Shown here piece by piece: positions 46,429-58,135 of a DNA stretch of 64,000 nt. The number at the start of each line of letters is the position of its first letter. Position 1 is the stretch's first letter. The DNA is from Mesorhabditis belari (taxonomy: Eukaryota; Nematoda; Chromadorea; Rhabditida; Rhabditidae). The position numbers were made by a program, and so were the translations under genes. Under the pieces are notes generated by a model. That model saw nothing but the letters and a program-made list of their open reading frames with translations, did not search any database and was not told the origin of the DNA. The stretch spans positions 62,001 to 126,000 of the forward strand of contig CAUEEP010000865.1 of the NCBI GenBank assembly GCA_958450365.1, in the 5' to 3' direction.

Positions 46429-47789
46429 TTCCTAAAAAAGAAAAATTAAAATCGAAGAATCCAGAAGGAAAATTGTTAAATCGAACATAAAAACGAAGCC
46501 AGGCCAGGTGGTTTTAAAAAAGTGCGATTCAAAAGTGTCGCACCACGAGACGAAACACGGAATGACCGAAAACAGTAGCTAATGAACAAGTTTCGCCGAC
46601 TTTTTGCCCCTTCACACATAAGAGAGAAAAAACGATGAGCAACAAGTGGTTTATGTTATAGCTATTATGTATTATGTACTAAAAATCAATACCAACTTGA
46701 TTAGAAATTTTATCGAAAAAAGTTTAGAAAATAGGTACAACTGCCCCATTGTTGTACTGTTTAGATGTTTAGATGTTGTGTAGCGGGTAACAAGTATGAG
46801 CGAACTTGATTGTTCTGGTAATATATTTCAACAAACAAGTATGAGCTAACTTGATTGTTCTGGTGATGGTAAAACCTCACAAATCCACAGACTTCAGATG
46901 GAATCAGTAGCAAATACTTCCCAGTAGAGAATCAAATATTAAATTAACTGTAGTGAAAAAGATAAAGCCTGCAGTTGTCAGATTGAATTCAATAGTTTGA
47001 ATTTACTTTAAATACAATAAAAGTTATCAAATTTAAAATTTCTATTTTTTAATGCTGACCGATTCGAATTTGATAATTGATTCATAATTGTTAATGTACA
47101 ATAAATGTTATCAGTTAAAAATTTGTCTTTTTTTGCTCTTGTCTGCCTTAAAACCAAAACTTTATCTTGTCGCGACAATTATGGCGCACTCTGTATGAAT
47201 GGAACACTGAAATATGGGCTCGCAGTTCGAATAAAGCATACATTGCTCAAGATAATTTGAAAAGACTATACAAAGAGATCTAATAACAATGTCAGAACTG
47301 TAAAGCTGAAATTAAAACATTTTTTAAAGTCTTTGCCGGACTTTTCAAAAACCCGTTGTTCGAGGCCATGTCTGTACTCATGTCTACTTACTACTGTAGT
47401 TAAAGTATGTAAGCTACATTTGATTTCACAAGAATTGCAATATTTAAACATCAACACAAACCTTCAAAAAAGATGTGCTGTCAACACAGGTATGTGTTGA
47501 AAGTTATGGTTTCAAATAAAAAATCCAAAACATAAAATGTTTCAATTAATTCATCGTCTTCATCTCAAATGTACATCTTTATTCAATTTCAATTTCAATT
47601 TAAAGAAGTTTAAAAAAGATACAATCGATCAGATTTCAGCATTGACAAAAGAGCACCCGACTCAACAAAAAAAAGAGAGGTTCGACGAATTTTTGGGGAA
47701 AGCATTTGCGATATTTGAGATTCATTGGGCATTTTTTTAGAGTAATAAACAGTTTGAGACAGAAAATTTACAAATTTTTACACAAAATT
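46429..47789. other. No gene seen
   Basis: AT-rich intergenic DNA between ASF1 and the end of the next minus-strand gene. A short direct repeat (AACAAGTATGAGCGAACTTG and ATTGTTCTGGT) occurs at about 46788 and 46834. Confidence 0.4.
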
Positions 47790-50312
47790 TCAATTTCCAT
47801 TATTTTCAACGATATCTTCTTCATCGGAGTCGGAGTGCTAAAAAAAATTAGGTTAAAATCATTGTGTCTCATCTTTTTCGGCACCTTTATTACAATCCAT
47901 ACATTAATGAAGTTAAAACTTTTCTTTTTTCAATCCGTTTCGATTATATTTTTGTGCATATAAACTGCAATTGTAGTCTCATTTTAAGAATTAAAAAAAA
48001 TAAAATTCTGTAGTGAACAAAGAAAAATGTTTTCTTTTAGTCAATAAAGAATTTCCTTGTTAACTTTGCGATTCAAAAAGAAATGTTTCAATTTATCACG
48101 ATTCAACTCTAAATTTTTCAGTTTAATATATTTTCTTTAACGTAACGTAAACATTAGCAGTTGTTCAATTTTTAAGGGAATTGATTTAGGTTAAAACCTC
48201 ACCTGATCCCAGCATAATTTTCGCTTCCCAGTGCTCGTTGTCGTGCCGAGATTTCCGACTTGTTGTATCGGTTTGTTCGTTTCGTTTTGAGCCGCCAAAA
48301 TTTGAATGAGTCGAACGCCGAGCTCGGCTGTCATTTGGCGTTGTTGGAGAACCTGGAAAACGGTGGTTTGCCTTGAAAAGTTGAGTTTCAACGAAAACGA
48401 TTCGTAGTTGACTTTTGTGGGGATATAGTCGGCTCTCGATATAACGATTTTTGATATAACAATTTTCGATATAATGATTTCATTTCGCGATCCCGACAGA
48501 ATCCTCATTTGGAGAGTCGATTGTAATTCCATTGACAATTTGAGGACAAAGATTTCAATTTTTTAGTGTGTGTGTGTGTTGACTACTTCATAGGCGCACC
48601 CGTGTTTACACCCGCATTTACTGTCGTGTAAAAGTTTTCCTTTTCTTGTGCATATTTTATTATTAAATTATAAGTTTTGTTAATTTCCAGGTGAATGGCA
48701 CACGGAAAAGCTGCTCACGGATCATGATAAAGGCCAGATTGATGCGCGTTTTAAAATTCGCGGAGAAGCAAACTCAATAAGAGAAATCGCAAAAGATTTG
48801 GGCAAAAGATCCGACTGTGCCGTGCGAAATTGTATCAAGTTGAAGGCCGTTTTTTTCACCAACGAAGAAGCCAGGACCAAAGCCAAAGCTTACACCACGA
48901 GCTAGACGCCATATTGGGAACAACATTCACGGAAAAACAATCAATGAAGTGAAAACGGAGCTGAAAATCGACGCTTCGAAGTCGACATTTTGGCGAACCA
49001 TCAAGGAAAACCCACATATCGATCGACAATTATTGAACAATTATTGAACAACCGGTCGTGAAGCTTTTGCACAAGAAAGCCCGATTGGCGTTCGCCAAGG
49101 CTCATATGAATCGCGATTGGTCTATGGTTAGAAAGCCGCTTATGTTTTATTATTTTTTTTTGCTTTTAGGTGATCTTTTCCGATGAGAAGAAATGGAATT
49201 AGGATGGTCCCAATGGCGTTGAAAATTTGGGCCGATCCGACTCTGCCGTGCGAAATTATAGAAAGTCCGAGTTCGTTTCTGCACCAAAGAAGAAGCCAGG
49301 ACCAAAACCAAAGCTTACACCACGAGCTAGACCCCATATTGGGAACAACATTCACGGAAAAACGATCAATGAAGTGAAAACGGAACTGAAAATCGACGCT
49401 TCAACCTTTTCGACCAGTGTGTTTACTTTTTCTTCAGCACAAAGTACCCTCATACCTCATTTAGCAAAAGCAAATTGATCTGCTGAGCGTTTGTCGGAGT
49501 GACGTTGGCGGTGACTGAAAATTTGAATTTTTAAGTTCAGTTTAAGTTATTCATTTTTACCCAAATGCTCGTTGCTTTCTTTTGAGGTTGATGGGTTTTG
49601 GGGGAAAGTGTCGAAATTCTCCTCCCCTTCAAAGCCATTTTCACCGCCATTCTTCAAACGATCCTGTTCCTCGAAGAGCTCGTGGATGAAATCCTGAAAA
49701 TGACTTGAGACTTTGAAACATTTTCACCTCGGAGCACTGGATTCGGTTTCGACGTATGAGTTTTGACAGTAATGTAAAGCCCCAGTCCCCTGGATTACGG
49801 TAGTTTGTATAAAAATAGGTGCTTTTTTAGAAAACGTATTGGTGAAAAGGAAAACAGGACGAATGGTGTATGATTTACCGTTTCTTTGAAAAAAGTAAAG
49901 TTTCAATTTCGTTAGAGTCAAACGGCGAAAAGCTGCATCAATGAAAAAAATGGGCTTTTTTTCTCCTCGATTAATGAAATTTTAGTGTTTTACAGTATTT
50001 TAGCAAAATCATATCGACATCCTATCAAAATCCTATCATTTCCCCCTCCTCACTCACATGCACATCTTTCGCCACTCCATTCACTGGATCGTCGCGGCTT
50101 TGGTGCAAATCGAAAGCATTCTCGCAAATCGATCGAATCTGGAATTTGAAAAAATAAGTTTTTCAAAGTTCAATCTCAAAGTCATTTTTGCATTAACAAA
50201 TTTGTGGTAAGGTTAAAATTTTCCCAAAAACAAAACCTCATGCAACAGTTCGATAGCCGATGAATATGGTCGTTGTCGGAACGTTTGAAAGGCACGATCC
50301 ATGCAATGAAGC
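47790..50312 (-). CDS. Unrecognised gene with acidic C-terminus, 5' end missing
   Basis: Six exons agree in phase: 50237-50312, 50058-50138, 49561-49693, 49456-49514, 48203-48352, 47790-47837 (stop at 47790-47792). The protein reads LHCMDRAFQTFRQRPYSSAI, IRSICENAFDLHQSR, DFIHELFEEQDRLKNGGENG, TPTNAQQINLLLLNEVLQQR, LGVRLIQILAAQNETNKPIQ, KRKLCWDQHSDSDEEDIVEN. Helical segments, a basic patch and an SDSDEED tail suggest a nuclear regulatory protein, but that is a guess. The fourth intron holds a Tc3-like remnant. The first exon should be upstream of 50400, near the MITEs. Confidence 0.65.
48691..49412 (+). mobile_element. Tc1/Tc3-like transposase remnant with partial tandem copy
   Basis: 48711-49125 encodes a Tc-type N-terminus (LTDHDKGQIDARFKIRGEAN, SIREIAKDLGKRSDCAVRNC), then EVKTELKIDASKSTFWRTIK and RLAFAKAHMNRDWSMV. 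A GT-AG intron (49127-49169) follows, then IFSDEKKWN with the first catalytic aspartate and a stop (TAG). At ~49228 the sequence jumps back to a second, truncated copy with KKKPGPKPKLTPRARPHIGN and EVKTELKIDAS. The remainder of the DDE domain is missing. It lies antisense in an intron of the gene at 47790-50312. Confidence 0.85.
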
Positions 50313-50632
50313 CTGAAATTTTCAAGTCTCGAATAAATTCAATTACTTATTGGTAAAAAGTTAATAAACAAGAAAAAAAAATCAAGTTAGACGGTACCGT
50401 AAGAATAAGAGAACATTAATAGTTTAAGAGGTTTTATAGTTTACGATCGAGCAAATGAAAAGAAAAATTGAAACAAGAAAATCTCAATTTTCCGCTAAAA
50501 TTTTAACTTTTCAAGTTCCCAAGCTAGTTCTTTCTTTAAAATCGTCAAGATATTTCTAAAGGAATTGTTTTGCACAAAAGGAATTGTACAGAATAATGTT
50601 CCGTTAATAAATAAAAGAAATGCAAATAAATA

Positions 50633-50851
50633 CCGTATTTTCTCTAATAGTAGTGCACCCCGCCGAGCCGAGTTGGTGACTATTTTACAGCTTTCAGAGT
50701 TTTCACAGAAGCTCAACACTCGAATCCCCCACTAGATCTCATCGTCAGCTACATTTTCCGACCGCACATCGATAGGTTCTGATAAGCGGTTCTCGAGATT
50801 TCGAGCAATTTAGGCGACGCTCTGGGTGGACTACTATTAGAGAAAATACGG
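50633..50851. mobile_element. CCGTATTTTCTC-ended MITE, copy A
   Basis: Ends CCGTATTTTCTCTAATAGTA and its complement (TACTATTAGAGAAAATACGG), with GTGCACCCC just inside and TA on both sides. Shares its interior (AGATCTCATCGTCAGCTACA, TCGATAGGTTCTGATAAGCG) with the copy at 50988. Confidence 0.9.
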
Positions 50852-50987
50852 TATGTATCCTTTGTTTTATTACATTATTGGTATATAATATAATAAAAAG
50901 TAGCTACAAATAATATGGAGATCCTTGAGAGCCACACGCGTAAGCCTTATAAAGAGAGACCACTCGTTAGACCTTTATGTCTTATTA

Positions 50988-51260
50988 CCGTATTCTCTCT
51001 AATAGTAGTGCACCCCGGCGAGCCGAATTGGTGATGATTTTACGGTTTCCAAGCTTTTGCAGAAGCTCAGCACTCTCAGATCAGGTCGAGTTGATGACTA
51101 TTTTACAGCTTTTCACAGAAGCTGAACACTCAAATCCCCCACAAGATCTCATCGTCAGCTACATTTTCCGACCCCAGATCGATAGGTTCTGATAAGCGCT
51201 TTTCGAGATTTCGAGAAATTTAGGCAACGCTCTGGGTGCACTCTATTGGAGAGAATACGG
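50988..51260. mobile_element. CCGTATTCTCTC-ended MITE, copy B
   Basis: Same family and same orientation as 50633-50851, TA-flanked (50986-50987, 51261-51262), with ~50 bp of extra interior from a partial internal repeat (GCTTTTxCAGAAGCT twice). Confidence 0.9.
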
Positions 51261-51262
51261 TA

Positions 51263-52010
51263 TATGCATATGTCCGCTATTATTAACCCAATGAACTGAA
51301 ATTGAAATTGAAATTGAAAAACTTGAAACTTATACATTCACAATGCAAAAAAAACCAATTTCCCAGTGCTTTCTTTGCTTCAATAATTCACAGTACTTGT
51401 TTTGTCCAAAACGAAAAAAGTGTGGGCGTTTTTTCCACGAAAAATCTACACCTCGAGTTTTCAAAGACTGAAAATCGAAAGGGAAAAAGGAAATTTGATG
51501 TGGAATCGTAATTACCAGCCTAATTATCGAAATTGACGTGTTATTATTGAAAGGAAATTTTTTGGTACATGTGATTTTTGCGGAAACGACAAAGAAAACT
51601 TTTTGCTTCAAAAAGAAACGAAAAAAAACTTCAAATGAACTTTTGCCGAATTTTCGGATTAGCATTTGCAGAGTTCGGTGGAGAAATTCGAAAAACACGC
51701 AACTCATTTGTGGTTTCGAAATTTGGCACCAACTTTAGCAATAAGCATTTCTCATTTTTTTTGGGAAATAGGAAATGGGAAATAGATTTTCTTCCGTTGT
51801 AAATGTGTTAGTTTCAAGTTTTTCAATTTGAATAGCAATTTTAATGAATCGTAATAAAATCATAGTAATGAATAGTGATGAAAATTGTAGAATAGAGTGC
51901 TGGTTTCAATTTATTCAAATTTTTGAATTGAATTGCAATCACTGAATGGCGCAAAACGGCTTTAACCTTTCATAACTTGAAACCAATGTTTTTGGGAAGC
52001 TGAAACCAAG
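51263..52010. other. No gene seen
   Basis: AT-rich; the overlapping open frames at 51302-51802 occur on both strands and look random. Confidence 0.4.
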
Positions 52011-52180
52011 CTCCAAACAGCTCCAAACAGCTCCAAACAGCTCCAAACAGCTCTAAACAGCTCCAAACAGCTCCAAACAGCTCCAAACAGCTCTAAACAG
52101 CTCCAAGCAGCTCCAAATAGCTCCAAACAGCTCCAAACAGCTCTAAACAGCTCTAAACAGCCCCAAACAGCTCCAAACAG
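52011..52180. repeat. 10-bp minisatellite, 17 copies
   Basis: CTCCAAACAG repeats in exact 10-bp register with occasional CTCTAAACAG, CTCCAAGCAG, CTCCAAATAG and CCCCAAACAG variants. Confidence 0.97.
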
Positions 52181-53403
52181 CTACCAAAACCCAGAATCCA
52201 GTGATTTTTGGATATTTTTCAGTTTCAACGAGCATAATGCTGCCAAAAATTGCGGTTTTTACAAAAATTTCGCTTACTTTACCGTACCCTAACTATTGGG
52301 TTGAAGAGTGTGAATTGGCGTCGACTTTTCATTTTTCTGGAACGCATAAAACCTCTATATAATTAATATAATTTGTGTAATCAAAAAGGCCTATCATTGC
52401 TCTATCGTACCCTAACTATTTACGGATTACTGTAGTGATCCGGTTACAATAAACTAGGCTACCATACCCTAACTACCGTACTGCTCGTTTGTTATGAGGC
52501 TGTAGCTGTTTAAGACGTCTGTAGGACTACTGTAGTCGTCCGATTACAGTAAGCCAGGTGTAAAAGCTAAGCTTTTACAGTCGCCTAGTAAGTCAGCTGC
52601 AGTAAGCTAGAAAGAAAAAGAAAGAAAGAAAGAAAGAAAGAGAAAGGAAGAGAGAAAGAAAGAAAAGAAAGAAAAAGTTCGAATCATTACAGTAGAGTCT
52701 AAAAGTTTGACAAAAATCTGAAAGCATCAGAAATTTTGCGGGTTTTAAAGAAGAAAAATTCTGGAACTAAAATCTTTATATGAAAGATCAATCAGCTGAG
52801 CGAAAAGTATGAGAAAAAAATGAGGAAAGGATGAGCTCAAAAAGTCCGATTTCTGGCCTAAAGAACAGGCAAAAAAATCATAAAAGAGAGAATTTTCCCA
52901 CCCAAATTTCTGCTACACTCTATTGGGTGTTTTTCGGATTTTCTCGAGTTTTTCTTTTATCTTTTTTACTGATGACTAATCCATGTGACTTGGCCTTTAA
53001 TGAAGAAGTCGTAGTTTTTATTTTGTCACGGAATTAATTTCGCATTGAACTTTCTGCGAGAGTAGATTGAAACAAGATTTTTCTCTTTTTACAGATTCTT
53101 AATCTATTTCCCTTTTCTTTTCTTTTCTTTTCTCATTCATTTGGATTATCCCCACTGACATCAAATGAGCGATTGCGTCGTGTTTTGCTGGATTATCTTT
53201 TTCCCTCAAATTTTTGGAAATGTTTTGTTTTTTTGTGTAAAAATTATTGAATCCCCAGGGACTAATCACGCATTTTGCGGCCGATTATACAAAAATTTTG
53301 AAACACTTATTTTTTTCCTTTTTTCTTGATCACTTTTGGTGAAGGAAGTTTCAAAATGCTGAACACCTCGTCATAATAATGGCTGATAATGAAGATTTAC
53401 TTA
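52181..53403. other. No gene seen; simple repeats
   Basis: Contains several TACCCTAACTA-type pieces (52285-52480) and an A/G-rich run (52613-52680). No phased exon found, although upstream exons of the gene at 53738 should lie here or farther left. Confidence 0.4.
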
Positions 53404-53668
53404 CCGTAAATACTGTAATAGTACCCCACCCGCCTCGTACAGTCGCGTAGTCGCAAAAGTTTTTTAGTATTTCATTTTTTGCAAAGCACCCGTACTTTCA
53501 AAAAATGCGTCTTTGGTATCAAAAAATAGCCCTGAATTTCAGCTATTTTTTGATACCTAAGCGCACGTTGTAGCAAAAACCAATGTCAAGAAAAACGCGT
53601 CCAAAGCTAGACTACGCAACACTCCGCCCCGTCATTATGGGGGTGGGGTACTATTACAGTATTTACGG
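53404..53668. mobile_element. CCGTAAATACTG-ended MITE
   Basis: CCGTAAATACTGTAATAGTA then CCCCACCC, inverted at the right end (GGGTGGGG, TACTATTACAGTATTTACGG), TA-flanked. It has the same design as copies A and B but a different interior with its own hairpin (TATCAAAAAATAGC / GCTATTTTTTGATA). Confidence 0.9.
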
Positions 53669-53737
53669 TAACCTTTGATAAATTAACTGAATATTTTTTA
53701 GGTTGAAAGTACGATAGCTTTTGAAAGCACTTTTTAG

Positions 53738-54122
53738 CAAACGCTCAACTGATTTTGAGCAGGGGCGAGTGGATTCGGATCCGGAAGAGTACAAAGAACA
53801 GCGGCTACGCGACACTACTAAACGCATACACAATGGTACTATGAGATGGCTATTGGAGAATCGCGTCACCGCCATAACGTTCTTTGGATTCTTGCGTAGA
53901 GATCCGCCTAGCTTTGGTTTTGAGAGGTAAACGTTTCAAAATTCCGGTCGTCTTGTCAAAGCCTTTAACTTTAGTTATACAGATTGAAATAAAGGTAAGG
54001 TATACAGATTGAAGTAATTTGGAAATTAACCTCATATCGTTTATTGATTGCCTTTTCATTTACAGATACAATAGATTTAGTCCTAGCTACATAGGAATAA
54101 ACAATTTTAAGCAAACGGAGAG
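53738..54122 (+). CDS. Unrecognised gene fragment, two exons
   Basis: Exons 53738-53926 and 54066-54122 have AG/GT borders and matching phase. They encode KRSTDFEQGRVDSDPEEYKE, TMRWLLENRVTAITFFGFLR, RDPPSFGFERYNRFSPSYIG, INNFKQTER. The mix of charged and aromatic residues and the clean splicing mark it as real coding DNA. I do not recognise the family. Neither end of the gene was found; the MITE at 53404-53668 sits directly upstream, in what should be the preceding intron. Confidence 0.55.
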
Positions 54123-55266
54123 GTAGAAGTTTGAAAATTCTCGAGCTGTGAAAGCTTACGGAAATAATTGCACTAATTGGACTAATAATTGTACTAAATA
54201 ATTGTACTAAATAATTGTAAGTTAACGAAATATCTTTCAAAGATGAAAGTACTCAATGTACAATAGCTTTTTAGTGGAAGGAAGTTTCAAAATTGCTAAA
54301 GTAATGGCCAGTAATGAGCTTTTAACGCAGATTGGTTAAATTAACTGAATATCTTTCAATTGGAAGTACGGTAGCTTTTTCTTGAGCAAAACTAGAGCCT
54401 TTTAGAAAACGCTTAACTAATTGTGAAATAAAAGTTTCAAAATTCTCAGAGTCCTGCTAATGTCTTTTGAAGTAAATCCATAGCTCCAGCCCAAAAAAGC
54501 TCACAAGTCTTCAAAGAATATTAATGTGAACGAAATATCTAGCTTTTGCAATATTCAATGGGTTTTTTTTAAAGATCTTGAATCAATTTTTAAATCCATC
54601 TAATTGACTGATTCACAAGTTGTGACACTTTGTGCTTTCTAAAGTTCATTTGAAAAAAATTTGAGCTGATCACAAAGCATCAGAAAATCATGAGAATTTT
54701 TTTAAAATGTACCCCGTAAAAGAAAAAACAAATATCGTGCAAAAAAAATGAGATGGAAATTCGTGTTAATCCCTTGGAAACGATCAATATTTGTTTTGAA
54801 AGAACAAAACAAAACAAAACAAAATGAAAGAACAGTTATATAACTACCAAGTCCGAAAATCGGTACTTATTGATTACACAATCCGTTTTCCTAAATTAGC
54901 ATACGAGAAATGTTAATAAATAATGTTGATTACACGGCTTGTTTTTAAGGAAACGACTTGACTTTCACTCTGGAGCAAATCGAAGAGCGTTTAGACGTAT
55001 AAAGACGTATAGCATATAGACGTATAGCGATGAAGAGACGTATAGCGACGTGAAGCGTATAGACGTATAGCGATGTAAAGCGTATAGACGTATAGTGACA
55101 TATAGCGTATAGACGTATAGCTAATAGCGTTTGGAATAATCTAAAATCTAGTGTAAAAAAGCGTTTGTTGCTTTCAATTTCAAAATTTCTACATGCAAAT
55201 TTTACAAAGGCAAATTGAGAGGACGAGTCCATCAATATGATGGACTAACATAAATTTGCATAAAAA
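54123..55266. other. No gene seen
   Basis: AT-rich; at 54990-55125 a loose repeat of ATAGACGTATAGC units occurs. Downstream exons of the gene at 53738 were looked for and not found. Confidence 0.4.
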
Positions 55267-56166
55267 AGGGCCATGCACATCGGCGCGAAATAAGGCAAAA
55301 ATGCGTTTTCTATCGAATTTTTCTGGGAGTACCTTTTTTAGATGCGGAAAATTGTGCTGATTCCGAATCTGAAGGAATTTTTCAAATCCCCTTGACAGAA
55401 ATTTCTTAAATTGAGTTTTAGCGGTTTTTTGGTCATTTTGTATGGGAAATTTTGTGGTACCCTGCAGTTTGGGGCTCGTAACTCAACAACGAGGGTCTAG
55501 AACCAAAAACGAAGGGATAATTTTTATTCTAAAAGCTCTTACGAACATTTTGATACAAAAATCATCAAATTTGCTCAACTCTACAAAAAGTTATAACATC
55601 TTTAAAGAAATTTTGCAAAATACACTAAAAACATATGGGGAAACCATGGCCGAGTGGTCTAAGGCGCGCGACGTGAATCCCGCGCAAAAGTATGGGGTTG
55701 TTGGTTCGACTCTCCCGCACATTTGAGCTATTATTTTGCATATTCCTTAATTGTTTTTAGTAAATACGATACATAGCTACATTGTTCTTTTGAACAAAAC
55801 AATTGTGCAATAAAGAATTTTTTAGATTTTCTCATTTCTTTTTTAAAAAATGTTATAACCTTTTGTAGAGTTGAGCAAATTTGATGATTTTTGTATCAAA
55901 ATGTTCGTAAGAGCTTTTAGAATAAAAATTATCCCCTCGTTTTTTGTTCTAGACCCTGATTGTCGAGTTACAAGCCCCAAACTGCAGGGTACCACAAAAT
56001 TTCCCATACAAAATGACCAAAAAACCGCTAAAACTCAATTTAAAAAATTTCTGTCAAGGGGATTTGAAAAATTGCTTCAGATTCGGAATCAGCACAATTT
56101 TCCGCATCTAAAAAAGGTACCCCCAGAAAAATTCGATAGAAAACGCATTTTCGCGCCGATGTGCCA
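55267..56166. mobile_element. Large foldback with ~320-bp arms
   Basis: 55267-55602 and 55848-56166 are inverted copies at roughly 90% by eye (for example TACCCTGCAGTTTGGGGCTC inverted as GAGxxxCAAGCCCCAAACTG). The left arm has an 11-bp insertion near 55290. The ~245-bp centre carries a tRNA-like sequence. There is no coding region. Confidence 0.92.
55643..55722 (+). pseudogene. tRNA-Ser-like sequence in the foldback centre
   Basis: ATGGCCGAGTGGTCTAAGGC is the D-arm region of class II (Ser/Leu) tRNAs, and the length before GGTTCGACTC allows a long variable arm. The anticodon loop is shortened and the T-stem pairs poorly, so this is a dead tRNA or tRNA-derived segment. The TGA in the loop suggests a serine origin. 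Confidence 0.5.
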
Positions 56167-56561
56167 TGTAATCAATAAGTACCGCAAAAATCTTATAATA
56201 GTTGATCTTTGTGAATCTCCTCAGACAAAAATCCCATTCAAGAACGAAAAAAAACTTTAGAGGTTATGACAGCAAAAAATGAAAAACTTTCTTTGTGTGA
56301 AATGGTGGAGAAGAGCCGTCAAGGAAATGGATTTCAAAGAAAAAATGAAAAGAGGAATCGATGCGAAGATGAATAATGGGAAATGGTACAGTATACTTGA
56401 AAAGAGAAACGTTTTCGACCAACTAGAACTTTTGGGGGTTCGATTGGAGCTCTAGGAAAGTGATGGTTTCAAATTGAGGGCACTCACATTTGCACAACTT
56501 TTTGCCTTTTTTCTTTTCGCCTCTAACTCTACGATCTTTTAGCCTATTTGGATTATATTAG
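56167..56561. other. No gene seen
   Basis: No phased exons; the stretch separates two inverted-repeat elements. Confidence 0.4.
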
Positions 56562-56993
56562 AGTTCGGCAAACAAAACCAAAATCAAAACAGACCAAAAC
56601 CAAAACCAAAACAGACCAAAACCAAAACCAAAACCAAAACCAAAACACCAAAACAAACCAAAACTCAATTTGCATATAAATTAACATGCAAATTTAAAAT
56701 TGTAAAATGCAAATTTGCCTTTCACTTTTTCTCACTCCACAAAATCTCGCGGCCGAAAAAAGGACCAAAACACGACCTCGAAATTTCGAAACAAGAAATA
56801 GCCTATGGGATCGATTTTTGGATGCTGATTTCAAATCTGCAAACAGATTTTCGCTAGCTCCTCCCAGTCGCGAGATATTGGCGAGTTTTGGTTAGTTTTG
56901 GTTTTGGTTTTGTTATGGTTTTGGTTTTGGTTTTGGTTTTGGTTTTGGTTTGTTTTGGTTTTGTTATGGTTTTGGTTTTGTTTTCCGAAGTCT
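56562..56993. mobile_element. Inverted element with (CCAAAA)n arms
   Basis: TTCGGCAAACAAAACCAAAA at the left and TTTTGGTTTTGTTTTCCGAA at the right are inverted, and both run into hexamer arrays (ACCAAA and GGTTTT) of ~90-100 bp. The 220-bp centre is unique. Probably a small DNA element whose ends expanded as microsatellites. Confidence 0.75.
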
Positions 56994-57179
56994 AGATTAT
57001 ATGGTTACTAGAAAAAAACTCCACACATTTTTCTATCATAATAAGTTTACAGAAAACAAAAAAATGATGTAAAATAAGAAAGTTATGAATGTTTTCTTAT
57101 GATCACAGTTACCAGTTTTCAGCTTTTGAGAGTAATTCAATTGTAACTTTTCTTCTATTTGACCGATTCAAATGAAATA

Positions 57180-57353
57180 CAGTGGAACCTCTCTATAACG
57201 TAACTCACGGGACGGCTATAGCTTACGTTATATAGAGGTTTACGTTATATAGAGTGCCGTTTTATATAGCTTAACGTCGGCCGGGACCGGTCACGCCTTA
57301 CGTTATAGAGAGGTTTACGTTATATCGAGGTTCGTTATAGAGAGGTTCGACTG
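57180..57353. mobile_element. 174-bp pogo-type MITE
   Basis: CAGTGGAACCTCTCTATAAC at the left and GTTATAGAGAGGTTCGACTG at the right, with TA on both sides. Its interior repeats the TACGTTATATAGAGGTT motif several times. Same end type as the element at 25963-27703. Confidence 0.92.
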
Positions 57354-57625
57354 TAACTATAAAAATGTAGCTCTCGAAGAGTTCTAAAAATATTTGAAAG
57401 CGAAATTAGCAAAAGGAATAGAGATGAGAAAGCAGTGGCCCAAAAAGAGCTACTCCTTTCTCATCTCTTTTCTATCACTATTCCTACTTTTTTCCTGATT
57501 TTCCTCTCAAATAAAACATTCTTAAATTCAATATTAGCAAAAAAAGTACCCTAGTTTATTTGGCAATAAAAAATGGCAGAAAGAAATCTCGAGAAGCGCT
57601 CGGCTGCCACGAAAGCTTCGTTTTG

Positions 57626-57655
57626 TTTCGATTCGATTCGATTCGATTCGATTCG
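57626..57655. repeat. (ATTCG)n microsatellite
   Basis: Six tandem copies of the ATTCG pentamer. Confidence 0.9.
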
Positions 57656-57896
57656 AAACGATTCAATCGTTTGACTGAATATCTTGTTTGGAAAAGTTTT
57701 TTATAAAAGGAAAATTGAATAGCTCGCAATTTTGCATCAAAATTTTAATAAGCTTTTTAGAAAAGCCTTATTTGACGTTTATTTGACGCGCTATTCAAAT
57801 GATTATTTGTTTGAGAGGATTTCTGTAAAATTAGAAAAGCAACAAAAAAAACAGCATATCTTTTCTAATAGATTAAGAAAATGTACACTTTGTACA

Positions 57897-58135
57897 GCTT
57901 TTTCGGCTTTTTCAAAGCTTTTCCAGCTATTCCAAACTTTGCCAGCTTTTCCAAAGCTCTTCCAGCTTTTCCAGCTTTTCCAGCTTTTCCAAAGCTTTTC
58001 CAGCTTTTCCAGCTTTTCCAACGACTTTTCCAAAGCTTTTCCAGCTTTTCCAGCTTTTCCAAAGCTTTTCCAGCTTTTCCAAAGCTTTTCCAGCTTTTCC
58101 AACGACTTTTCCAAAGCTTTTCCAACGACTTTCCA
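57897..58135. repeat. TTTTCCAGC-type minisatellite
   Basis: Mixed units of 9 bp (TTTTCCAGC), 11 bp (TTTTCCAAAGC) and 12 bp (TTTTCCAACGAC). Long open frames on both strands here are products of the repeat. Confidence 0.93.

Noticed and set aside
55442..56260. Frames of 94 and 129 codons
   Set aside because: They lie in the two arms of an inverted repeat and across a tRNA-like sequence, not in exons.
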